Below are positions 1 through 5,310 of a DNA stretch of 10,053 nt, in pieces (within the stretch, counting starts at the first letter, position 1; each line of letters starts with the position of its first letter). The stretch spans positions 1-10,053 of the forward strand of contig QLUL01000028.1 in assembly GCA_018725425.1 (NCBI GenBank), in the 5' to 3' direction. The translations under genes were made by a program, and so were the position numbers. The stretch comes from Chloroflexota bacterium. Lineage in GTDB: Bacteria > Chloroflexota > Dehalococcoidia > SZUA-161 > SpSt-899. A model generated the notes under the pieces. The model saw nothing but the letters and a program-made list of their open reading frames with translations, was not told the DNA's origin and did not search any database.

Positions 1-145
1 GCTTGTATCCGCAGTGCTCACTCCAGAGCGAGCCGAACATCCCCAGCTCGACGATGGTAGGCTCCCGCCCCAACAGCTTTATGATGCGCTGGTACTCCCC
101 TTCGGAGAGGGCGACATTTTCCAGGTCCTGCTTGCTGATGGACAT
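1..145 (-). CDS. purL: Phosphoribosylformylglycinamidine synthase subunit PurL (N-terminus only)
   Basis: This is the first 48 codons of PurL, the ATP-dependent catalytic subunit that converts FGAR to FGAM in purine synthesis using ammonia delivered by PurQ. The visible N-terminus reads MSISKQDLENVALSEGEY and continues to an EPTIVELGMFGSLWSEHC stretch, the strongly conserved start of small-type PurL including the SEHC motif with the family's catalytic histidine. The gene runs off the left edge. An in-frame ATG at 154 overlaps the stop of the preceding nucleotidyltransferase gene as ATGA, but the GAGGGG ribosome site sits only one base before it. The ATG at 145, nine bases from that site, is the better start. 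Its partner purQ is 2.7 kb away on the same strand, separated by an accessory segment. Confidence 0.93.
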   Translation of the reverse strand, partial: MSISKQDLENVALSEGEYQRIIKLLGREPTIVELGMFGSLWSEHCGYK

Positions 146-150
146 AATAC

Positions 151-489
151 TCATCCCCTCTTTTCGAGGAGCGCAACTCCCGATTGCAGGATTTCTTCCA
201 GGAAACTGTCCTCTTCTGTTTCCGTTACTTCTTGGGGAGTCAAACCCTCAGCCTGAATGGGAGCCAAAATCCTTGCTGCTGCCATCCCGAGAAGCTCACT
301 TCGCTCCCTGATATTCATTCCTTGAAAATCTTCAGAGACAATCAGTAAATCGATATCGCTCCCCTCTGCAGCCATTCCTTTAGCAAAAGAACCATAGAGG
401 ATCATTTTCTCTGGTTTTACCCCTAAATTTTCGAGTTGTTGAGAATATCTTTTTATGATTCCTTCAATCTGGAGTCTTGCTTTAGCCAT
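151..489 (-). CDS. Minimal nucleotidyltransferase (MNT / NTP_transf_2 domain)
   Basis: A 112-residue single-domain nucleotidyltransferase of the DNA polymerase beta superfamily. The active-site signature is G33-S34, ten residues, then D45-I-D47 (GSFAKG...SDIDLL). This GSx10DxD spacing is the one found in MntA-type AMP-transferring antitoxins and other minimal nucleotidyltransferases. No HEPN partner gene is present. Instead the upstream gene, overlapping by 37 bp, encodes a winged-helix protein, and the two read as one transcription unit. The start ATG has a good GAAAGAGG ribosome site seven bases upstream, inside the regulator gene. The last ~14 residues are encoded by one copy of a 26-bp direct repeat, and the stop codon overlaps a potential purL ATG. 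Plausible roles are nucleotidylation of a toxin, the regulator or a tRNA; the substrate cannot be read from sequence. Confidence 0.88.
   Translation of the reverse strand: MAKARLQIEGIIKRYSQQLENLGVKPEKMILYGSFAKGMAAEGSDIDLLIVSEDFQGMNIRERSELLGMAAARILAPIQAEGLTPQEVTETEEDSFLEEILQSGVALLEKRG
169..194. repeat. 26-bp direct repeat, left copy
   Basis: This 26-base stretch containing ACTCCCGATTGCAGGATTT recurs at 2826-2851 with one mismatch (A175 versus G2832). On the minus strand it encodes the last part of the nucleotidyltransferase (ILQSGVALL). It lies 24 bp upstream of the purL start at 145. Confidence 0.85.
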
Positions 490-806
490 TGAACAACCTC
501 TTTCGTTCTTTTCAGATAGTCACTTGCTACCTCTTCGGGATAGCTCGAAAAGAATGAATTGATCCTTTTTATCCCTTCTCTCGCGATACTCAAGGAGTAA
601 ACCCTTTCCTTTCCTACCCTTTCCGAGCGAAGAATCCCGATGCTTTCAAGATTTCTCAGTTCCCGGCTGACTATGGCCAGGTCCGATCCCAGAATAGCCT
701 GGAGTTGACGGACATAGAACCGCTCTCCCGGGTGAGCGAAGAACCAGACGAGTATTTTGGAACGGGTTGAAGACCCAAGCAATCTCGGTAATACACCCTT
801 GCTCAT
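453..806 (-). CDS. Winged-helix (ArsR/MarR-like) transcriptional regulator paired with MNT
   Basis: A 117-residue protein with a winged helix-turn-helix over residues ~12-75: a first helix (TRSKILVWFFAHPGERF), a YVRQLQAILG helix, a recognition helix around LAIVSRELRNLESIG, and the wing (ILRSERVGKERVYSLS). The ~40-residue C-terminal tail is helical and may bind the nucleotidyltransferase or mediate dimers. It is the first gene of a pair with the MNT gene, overlapping it by 37 bp, an arrangement seen in many archaeal and bacterial genomes where wHTH and MNT domains are adjacent or fused. There is no Shine-Dalgarno before ATG 806, and a promoter lies so close that the mRNA is probably leaderless. 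Palindromic sites over that promoter suggest autoregulation. The family assignment is solid; the role in defence or toxin-antitoxin function is inferred. Confidence 0.82.
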   Translation of the reverse strand: MSKGVLPRLLGSSTRSKILVWFFAHPGERFYVRQLQAILGSDLAIVSRELRNLESIGILRSERVGKERVYSLSIAREGIKRINSFFSSYPEEVASDYLKRTKEVVQWLKQDSRLKES

Positions 807-815
807 CGTTGCTTT

Positions 816-851
816 ATTATCAACATTTGCTGACCTTTTGTCAACGTTGAT
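816..851 (-). promoter_or_regulatory. Promoter and palindromic operator of the wHTH-MNT pair
   Basis: Read on the minus strand, a perfect -35 TTGACA (839-844) is followed after 17 bp by GATAAT (816-821, five of six consensus bases). Transcription would start near 809, about three bases before the regulator's ATG at 806, so the message would be essentially leaderless; no ribosome site is visible. A perfect 10-bp palindrome TCAACGTTGA (841-850) overlaps the -35, and ATCAAC at 819-824, over the -10, is an inverted match to GTTGAT at 846-851. This is the expected layout for autorepression by the encoded winged-helix protein, though binding is inferred. Confidence 0.65.
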
Positions 852-879
852 GAAGGGCGATATATTCCTGCACCCTGAA

Positions 880-1350
880 CTATTGCTTATTTTGTAATTC
901 CTGAAGGACTTCTCGCAAAATCTTGGTCTTCGCCTTGGACAATCTTTCTTGCTTGAGCTCTTCCAGTAGCTTCAATTTCCCTGTTTCAACAAGGATGTCC
1001 AGGAAATCCCCAAAGTCCTCATTTCTAATCCCTGCCCTCAGGATTTGTCGCACCTCGTAGTCTGCTTCGGGTGTATCAAGTTCGAGGAGAAAACAGAAGA
1101 TTACCGATCGGAAGCCCGAGGCGACTGTGGGGAGAGAGATGTTTTGAGCCAGCAGGCGTATCGGGGACACCTGGAGCGGCTCTGGATGCCTTTTGGCAAT
1201 ATCCATCAACGCATCCAGGGCCGCCAGCCTCACGTCCTCCGAGCGGTCTATAAGCCCCAGGAACAGCTCAAGAAGCGTACCCAGGTTCCATTCAGCCCGA
1301 CCCAGAGAAAGCATTTCGGAGAGCCTTTCTTTTGTCCAGCCTCCTGGCAT
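880..1350 (-). CDS. HEAT-repeat-like helical protein of unknown function
   Basis: A 156-residue, largely helical protein that I do not recognise as a named family. Residues ~20-55 (LLELFLGLIDRSEDVRLAAL, then DALMDIAKRHPEPL) look like a HEAT/ARM helical pair, with weaker repeats to about residue 130 and a charged coiled tail (LLEELKQERLSKAKTKILRE). Such proteins usually serve as binding scaffolds. A strong GGAGG ribosome site lies six bases before ATG 1350. The frame is open for 22 more codons upstream (1351-1416) and reads like protein (LVKAIPEEILDELLQARR) but has no ordinary start codon, so an older, longer version may have been cut by the TAG at 1417-1419. It lies inside the segment separating purQ from purL. 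Confidence 0.6.
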   Translation of the reverse strand: MPGGWTKERLSEMLSLGRAEWNLGTLLELFLGLIDRSEDVRLAALDALMDIAKRHPEPLQVSPIRLLAQNISLPTVASGFRSVIFCFLLELDTPEADYEVRQILRAGIRNEDFGDFLDILVETGKLKLLEELKQERLSKAKTKILREVLQELQNKQ

Positions 1351-1426
1351 CTCACACCTCCTCGCCTGAAGTAACTCATCCAGAATTTCCTCAGGTATAG
1401 CCTTAACTAAGACGTCCTAGCCGATG

Positions 1427-1905
1427 CTAACCCAAGAGACGCATGATCAAATTGGCTACAATAGTGGTTATGACAGCAGTTAGGACAGCGATGATTACAG
1501 TCCGGATATTACCCTTGAAGAAATCCCACATTTTGCGATACCAAGACCGCATAAGCAAATGAGCATGGTCAATACCTACCGGAGTAGGCTTAATACCAAA
1601 ATAATCCCGATAATCCAGCTCAAAAGTCTCGCCAGGAGTAGTTACGACAAAACAGTTCGCCTCAAGAGTCAGTCAAGAGTAGTTACGAACCCTCTAGCTA
1701 CTAACTCTTTCACAGCAACACAAATCTCGTCTTTATCATCACGGCTATAATCTTCTGGTTTTGATTTGCCTGATGACAAAATGCCAGAAGAGAATGCTAA
1801 ATCGGTTCCCAATGCACCTTCTGTTCTCAGTTTAGCACCATCCTGAGCCTCCCATAACCGCACCAAGGTCTTCATCATCTGTTCAGGATATTCGCTTGGC
1901 TTCAC
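1427..1905 (-). pseudogene. Frameshifted gene for a C-terminally membrane-anchored protein
   Basis: Two reading frames together make one plausible protein. The first is 78 codons from ATG 1905, starting MKPSEYPEQMMKTLVRLWEA and ending ELVARGFVTTLD with stop TGA. The second, in another frame, runs from about 1672 to a TAG at 1427-1429, reading CFVVTTPGETFELDYRDYF, then RSWYRKMWDFFKGNIR and a single hydrophobic helix TVIIAVLTAVITTIVANLIM. Between them are short direct repeats (1662-1688). Removing 11 bp gives one continuous 155-aa frame; removing a 41-bp period gives 145 aa. The start overlaps the stop of the upstream nuclease-like gene as ATGA, so the two were co-translated. The family is not recognised. 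It is probably inactive, although the 78-aa N-terminal part could still be made. Confidence 0.55.
1636..1688. repeat. Short nested direct repeats at the frameshift point
   Basis: On the plus strand, TCAAGAGT occurs at 1662-1669 and 1673-1680 (11-bp period), and GAGTAGTTACGA occurs at 1636-1647 and 1677-1688 (41-bp period). Both periods leave a remainder of two when divided by three. Collapse of either repeat therefore rejoins the two frames of the broken gene, which points to slippage or microhomology duplication as the cause of the break. Confidence 0.7.
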
Positions 1906-2775
1906 TGTCTTTCCCCTTCCTGGTATCCCTCCACCACAGCCACTTCCTCATCGGTCAGACCATAAATCTGGTAAACCCTGACGCAATCGCTGAACTTCTT
2001 CAACTGGTCATCATAGACGATTCCCCCGGCTTCTCGCTTTGCCAACAATTGCTGGTATTCTCTGTATTCCCGCCCTCTAAGCTCAAGCTGACCTTGAATT
2101 TCTTCCGCTACCAATCTCATTGCGCCCTGCAAATCCTCCAGCAGTTGGGAAAAGATAGTAGGGTCGGAGACATCCAGCTCCGGCTCCTTATAGAGTTCTT
2201 CCTCAGACACGAAGGTGAACTCTCTGGAGAGATACCTGAGCTTCAGCAGTTGGTCAACCTCAGTTTCACTGAGTCCATCGATGCCCTTAGCCAAAAATCT
2301 GCGGTAGGCATCCTGTAAATTGACTTGCTTTATCAACTGAGCCCAGATCTTCCACCCCCTCCGGGTGGTGCCAGGCTTCCAGGCGAACCCCATCGCTGAG
2401 GATAGCAAATCTTGCTGCTAGCTCATCGGAATAACTGTGCAAGCGCCTCTGATGCTCAGTAAGGTCCTTTAGCAGGCTGCTCTGGGTTTCGATGACAATC
2501 ACCGGGTGATTTTGGGGGTCGTGGATGATGGTATCCGGCCTGCCGGTGGGGATAGTCTCCTCGGGGCCGAAGTCCTGCTGGGGATGATAGCCAAGAGCTA
2601 CAAACAGGGGCTTAACGATATTGTCGCGCATAAGAAACTCATCGTTTCTCTCGCGACTTTGAAGATAGGATAGGTAGGGTTTTCCTTTGTGTCTGAAGCC
2701 CTCAATCACGCCGAAAATCATGGCGATAAAGTCGGCGTCGAGTTTGGAGTAGTGCTTTCGGCTAGCTGTCGGCAT
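1902..2775 (-). pseudogene. Frameshifted HsdR-N-like (PD-(D/E)xK) restriction-type nuclease gene
   Basis: A gene for ~290 residues split by one extra base. The 5' frame (ATG 2775 to 2287) carries the N-terminal nuclease-like domain of type I/IIG restriction subunits: GYHPQQDFGPEETIPTGRPD (D81), a strand PVIVIETQ (E96, Q98 in place of the usual E-x-K lysine), a helix with Q109 and Y115, then FAILSDGVRLEAWHHPEG. The 3' frame continues IWAQLIKQVNLQDAYRRFLA and ends VYQIYGLTDEEVAVVEGYQ, like the tail of type IIG restriction proteins. A run of five C (2355-2359) is the likely slip site: with four, the protein reads HHPEGWKIWAQLI. No methyltransferase or helicase is present, so this was a small or already reduced protein. 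Assembly error is an alternative. Confidence 0.62.
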
Positions 2776-2825
2776 TGCTCTTCTTCCCTAGGATTAGAGT
2801 CGCCCTACAGTGGCTTCTTTGCTCA

Positions 2826-2851
2826 GAGCGCGACTCCCGATTGCAGGATTT
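2826..2851. repeat. 26-bp direct repeat, right copy
   Basis: The match to 169-194 is 25 of 26 bases in the same orientation. It sits just after purQ (stop 2865-2867) and before the nuclease-like gene. Read in the nucleotidyltransferase frame it gives QILQSGVAL then a stop, so it could be a remnant 3' end of a second nucleotidyltransferase gene, one arm of an inserted element, or a dispersed repeat. A 7-bp inverted pair GAGTCGC/GCGACTC (2797-2803, 2830-2836) adjoins it. Confidence 0.8.
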
Positions 2852-2864
2852 GTAGCCGCACTCT

Positions 2865-3572
2865 TTACGGGTGCGTTTCCTTTCCCGCATGCACCGACAG
2901 GATGGAGTCGAAAAACGCCCGGCCGTCCGTTCCGCCGAGGATCTCCTCGCAGCAGCGCTCGGGATGGGGCATCATCCCCAGCACGTTCCCCTCGGCGTTG
3001 GTTATGCCGGCGATGTTGGAGAGCGAGCCATTGGGATTAGCCGCCTCGGTAATCTCTCCTGAGGGGGTTGAGTAGCGTAGCACGACCTGGCCATTGGCCT
3101 CAAGCTCGGCAAGGGTGGCCTCATCGGCGAAATAGCATCCCTCATAGTGAGAAATGGGCATGCGCAGCACCCGCCCCGTCTGGCAAGCGGAAAGGAAGGG
3201 CGAGGAGGTGTTCTCCACACGCAGGTGAACCCACTGGCACCGATATTGCAGGTGAACGCTGCGGAGCAGCACGCCGGGCAGGAGTCCCGCCTCGCAGAGT
3301 ATTTGAAACCCGTTACAGCTACCGAGAACCAGTCCACCACCGGCAGCAAAGCGCTCCACCGCACCCATCACCGGGGAAAATCGGGCGATGGCTCCCACGC
3401 GAAGATAGTCGCCGTATGAAAAGCCACCGGGGAGGATCACGCAGTCGTAACGGGACAGGTCTGTCTCCTTGTGCCACACATATTCGACCTCCTGCCCGAA
3501 GACCTCGTCCAGCACATGGTGGAAGTCCATATCGCTCCAGGTGCCGGGGAAGACGACAACCCCAAATTTCAC
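2865..3572 (-). CDS. purQ: Phosphoribosylformylglycinamidine synthase subunit PurQ (glutaminase)
   Basis: PurQ is the class I glutamine amidotransferase that hydrolyses glutamine and passes ammonia to PurL. The 235-residue length fits the family (~220-240). The protein begins (M)[15 protein letters not shown]; the oxyanion region is [12 protein letters not shown]; the nucleophile elbow is GSCNGFQ (Cys86); the His/Glu pair is in MMPHPER (about His203, Glu205). The GTG start at 3572 is chosen because homology begins there and an AGGAG site lies ten bases upstream. The longer frame from 3620 adds 16 residues unlike the family. It follows the membrane protein gene with a 91-bp gap on the same strand. 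The third subunit, PurS, is not found nearby. Confidence 0.95.
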   Translation of the reverse strand: MKFGVVVFPGTWSDMDFHHVLDEVFGQEVEYVWHKETDLSRYDCVILPGGFSYGDYLRVGAIARFSPVMGAVERFAAGGGLVLGSCNGFQILCEAGLLPGVLLRSVHLQYRCQWVHLRVENTSSPFLSACQTGRVLRMPISHYEGCYFADEATLAELEANGQVVLRYSTPSGEITEAANPNGSLSNIAGITNAEGNVLGMMPHPERCCEEILGGTDGRAFFDSILSVHAGKETHP

Positions 3573-3663
3573 GCTCAAATCACTCCTGCGAGTAGGAGAG
3601 TATTTGCGAGGATGCATCACAGATTACACTATTGGTGCAAAAACAGATTGCCATCGGCAAGGA

Positions 3664-4032
3664 TTACTTAAAGGCTAGAATGACTGCCACGCCACTCGCC
3701 AGATTAGCAATCGCTGACACCCACCGCGAAGAGCTGTCATTAAGGGCCTCCTCTATCACCTTGGACCCTCTTTCGGAGCCCCAAGCAAAGGTTAAAATCA
3801 CTTCAAGCAGGTAAAGGGCGCCGATGCCGATTATTACCCAAGGCCACCTGGCTGCAGGGGCAGTCACGAAGAAGCATATTGCAATCAGCGCAGAGACTAC
3901 GCCTGACTGATACCACCTTTCTTTCCAGAAAAGCAGGAACCGCCTCCACGCCGCCGGGCTGAGGATAAAGAAAATCCCGCAAACAAAAATAATTAAACCA
4001 ATAAATTGAACTACGATTATCATCGCTATCAT
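3664..4032 (-). CDS. Small four-helix membrane protein of unknown function
   Basis: A 122-residue hydrophobic protein with four likely membrane segments (about residues 4-24, 44-58, 64-84 and 104-120). The positively charged loop after helix 1 (WRRFLLFWKERW) suggests an inside location for that loop by the positive-inside rule. A soluble stretch (GSERGSKVIEEALNDSSSRW) precedes the last helix. The start IVVQFIGLIIFVCGIFFIL-SP-W loosely recalls small DUF2065/YjeT-like membrane proteins, but I cannot assign it firmly. An AGGAGG ribosome site lies ten bases before ATG 4032 and overlaps the region just after the yqeY stop (15-bp gap). The gene therefore belongs to the rpsU-yqeY transcript and precedes purQ. 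Confidence 0.75.
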   Translation of the reverse strand: MIAMIIVVQFIGLIIFVCGIFFILSPAAWRRFLLFWKERWYQSGVVSALIAICFFVTAPAARWPWVIIGIGALYLLEVILTFAWGSERGSKVIEEALNDSSSRWVSAIANLASGVAVILAFK

Positions 4033-4047
4033 TCGTGTGAATGCCTC

Positions 4048-4272
4048 CTAATCCGGGCGATTCGCCTTGCTGAATTCAGCGATGCTCTCGCGATATCGCT
4101 TTGCTTGCTGCGACAGGACATTCATCACCGCGGCGTCATCCAGGAGATGCCGTTTGGCGATCTCGGCGTTCTTGATCGCTGCCCTCGCCATACGAAGCGC
4201 CGACAGTCGCGCCTTATCCCCGGACTTCGTGGCGACCTTGAGATCGGTCGCCAGCCTATCCTGCAGTGTCAA
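4048..4272 (-). CDS. yqeY: GatB/YqeY-domain protein, N-terminal half only
   Basis: Seventy-four residues match the first half of YqeY: LQDRLATDLKVATKSGDKAR, LSALRMARAAIKNAEI and a QQAKRYRESIAEFSKANRPD ending. Family members are usually ~148 residues, with a second helical domain resembling the tRNA-binding tail of GatB. Here the frame stops at TAG immediately where the second half should begin, and the following DNA encodes an unrelated membrane protein. The start is TTG 4272 with AGGA eight bases upstream. It sits 23 bp after rpsU, the usual partner of yqeY. The first half is well conserved, so this may be a functional short form or a truncated gene. The function of YqeY is not established. 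Confidence 0.82.
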   Translation of the reverse strand: MTLQDRLATDLKVATKSGDKARLSALRMARAAIKNAEIAKRHLLDDAAVMNVLSQQAKRYRESIAEFSKANRPD

Positions 4273-4295
4273 GTCTGTCGTCCTACGGAACTTTG

Positions 4296-4499
4296 CTATT
4301 TACCGAAGTAGGGGCCGCGCGAACTTCTGCGGCTCTTGCGCATCTTGGTTGCCCTTTTCCTCTTGAGCTTGATCGAAGGCTTCTCAAAGTACTCCCGCCG
4401 GCGATACTCGGCGAGAATACCCTCCTGCTGCACCTTCCTGTTGAAGCGCCTGAGCGCGCTTTCGAGCGACTCGTGTCCCTCTATTCTTACGTCAGTCAA
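4296..4499 (-). CDS. rpsU: 30S ribosomal protein S21
   Basis: A 67-residue bS21, the small basic protein of the 30S platform that helps mRNA binding. The sequence has the family core ESLESALRRFNRKVQQEGIL, then AEYRRREYFEKPSIKLKRKR and a basic tail KMRKSRRSSRG. The length is in the normal range (58-70). The start is TTG at 4499 (giving MTDVRIEGHES), supported by a GGGAGG site nine bases upstream; the ATG just before it hits a stop at once in its own frame. It is the first gene after a perfect-consensus promoter, followed by yqeY, the membrane protein and purQ on the same strand. Confidence 0.96.
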   Translation of the reverse strand: MTDVRIEGHESLESALRRFNRKVQQEGILAEYRRREYFEKPSIKLKRKRATKMRKSRRSSRGPYFGK

Positions 4500-4537
4500 C
4501 CAGCATCGCCTCCCCTTGTGTTTTTCTAACCATGAGG

Positions 4538-4567
4538 ATTATAACTGCTTTTGGACTCCCCTGTCAA
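4538..4567 (-). promoter_or_regulatory. Perfect sigma-70-type promoter of rpsU
   Basis: On the minus strand TTGACA (4562-4567) and TATAAT (4538-4543) are separated by 18 bp, both exact consensus matches. The predicted start is near 4531, leaving a leader of ~30 nt containing the GGGAGG ribosome site of rpsU. It probably drives rpsU, yqeY, the membrane protein gene and purQ. One arm of a 12-bp inverted repeat (4543-4554, partner 4618-4629) lies in the spacer. Confidence 0.85.
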
Positions 4568-4629
4568 GAAAGGCCCTCCCGAAGTACAATACCATCGCCC
4601 CCACCCCCTTGTGTCCACCAAAAGCAGTT
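4543..4629. repeat. 12-bp perfect inverted repeat around the rpsU -35 box
   Basis: AACTGCTTTTGG at 4543-4554 is the exact reverse complement of CCAAAAGCAGTT at 4618-4629. The 63-bp interval between them contains the -35 hexamer of the rpsU promoter, and the left arm occupies the promoter spacer. It may be an operator pair, a degraded element end or a chance match. Confidence 0.6.
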
Positions 4630-4631
4630 TG

Positions 4632-4684
4632 CAGGGGTCAGGGATCGGGGGACAGGAGCTAATCCCTGTTAACACTGACCCCTG
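4632..4684. repeat. REP-like palindrome at the 3' end of tmk
   Basis: Ten-base arms CAGGGGTCAG (4632-4641) and CTGACCCCTG (4675-4684) are perfect reverse complements. An inner pair ACAGG/CCTGT (4652-4656, 4665-4669) makes a two-tier hairpin. The last codons of tmk (ending ARGQC and TAA) are inside the right arm. It resembles extragenic palindromic repeats; with no T-run following, it is not a classic terminator, though it could shield the tmk mRNA 3' end. Confidence 0.75.
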
Positions 4685-5301
4685 GCAACTGGTAGAGACT
4701 GCTGCACCCTTTTCCAGACCAACTCACCTATCTTCTTCCTGGGCTGAGCGGCATCAATCAGTAACCAATGCTCGGGATCGGCATTGGCCATCTCCAGGTA
4801 GCCCTGCCGCACCCGACGGTGAAAAGTGATCTCCTCCCGCTCGAAGCGGTCGCTCGTGGACGCCCTGCCTTTGCGACGCAGTCCCTCTTCTGCCTCCAGA
4901 TCCAGCAGGACAATGAGATCAGGGTGAAGTCCTCCGGTAGCGATCTCGTTGATCGTTTCGATGGTTTGGAGCTCCAATCCTCGCCCATAACCCTGGTATG
5001 CCCGTGTAGACGCGGTGTAGCGATCGCTGATAACGATGTAATTCTGATCCAGAGCAGGACGAATGACCTCTGCTACCAACTGGGCGCGGCAGACGGCGAA
5101 CAGGAGCAGCTCGGTTAGCGGATGAATCTCTGTTTCTCTATGCTTCAGAAGCCTCCCGATTTTATCTCCGATGACGGTGCTCCCCGGTTCTTTCACCAGG
5201 AGCACCGGGACCCCTGAGGCGGAAAGACGTCGCCTCAGCGCCCTCGCCTGAGTGCTCTTGCCGCTTCCTTCCACACCCTCGAATAGTATAAATAATCCCA
5301 C
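4669..5301 (-). CDS. tmk: Thymidylate kinase (dTMP kinase)
   Basis: Tmk phosphorylates dTMP to dTDP with ATP in the cytoplasm. Starting at GTG 5301 the protein is 210 residues, the normal size. It shows the P-loop GVEGSGKST (residues 9-17), the DR(Y/H) motif in VISDRYTASTRAYQGYG, a DLIVLLDLEAEEGLRR strand-helix, and a lid-type GRASTSDRFE. The open frame extends to ATG 5382, but the extra 27 residues are unlike the family and would cover the promoters. The promoter -10 lies nine bases before GTG 5301 and no ribosome site is visible, so a leaderless mRNA is likely. The C-terminus (LPVARGQC) runs into a REP-like palindrome and may be a recent extension. It is divergent from glmM. Confidence 0.94.
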   Translation of the reverse strand: MGLFILFEGVEGSGKSTQARALRRRLSASGVPVLLVKEPGSTVIGDKIGRLLKHRETEIHPLTELLLFAVCRAQLVAEVIRPALDQNYIVISDRYTASTRAYQGYGRGLELQTIETINEIATGGLHPDLIVLLDLEAEEGLRRKGRASTSDRFEREEITFHRRVRQGYLEMANADPEHWLLIDAAQPRKKIGELVWKRVQQSLPVARGQC

Positions 5302-5310
5302 TATATCGAA

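Noticed and set aside
151..806. The wHTH-MNT pair considered as a classical HEPN-MNT toxin-antitoxin system.
   Set aside because: The partner has a winged-helix fold pattern and lacks the R-x4-6-H motif of HEPN RNases.
1896..2318. A 140-codon plus-strand frame opposite the nuclease-like gene.
   Set aside because: The minus-strand frames carry a recognisable domain and tail motif; the plus-strand frame shows none and no convincing ribosome site.
2797..2836. Inverted pair GAGTCGC/GCGACTC near the right direct repeat, considered as an integron-type recombination site or terminator.
   Set aside because: The arms are only 7 bp with a 26-base loop, there are no attC-like conserved core sites and no integrase is present, and no T-run follows.
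3002..3595. Several long plus- and minus-strand frames overlapping purQ (for example 3068-3595).
   Set aside because: They are shadow frames of a well-conserved gene, rich in Arg, Pro and Ser as expected for off-frame GC-rich DNA, with no recognisable motif.
3648..3660. TTGCC-GAT-GGCAA hairpin followed by TCTGTTTTTG on the minus strand between the membrane protein gene and purQ, resembling a terminator.
   Set aside because: The stem is only five base pairs with two A-T pairs and the T-run is five bases and offset. It is too weak to call, and it would cut purQ off from its only clear upstream promoter.
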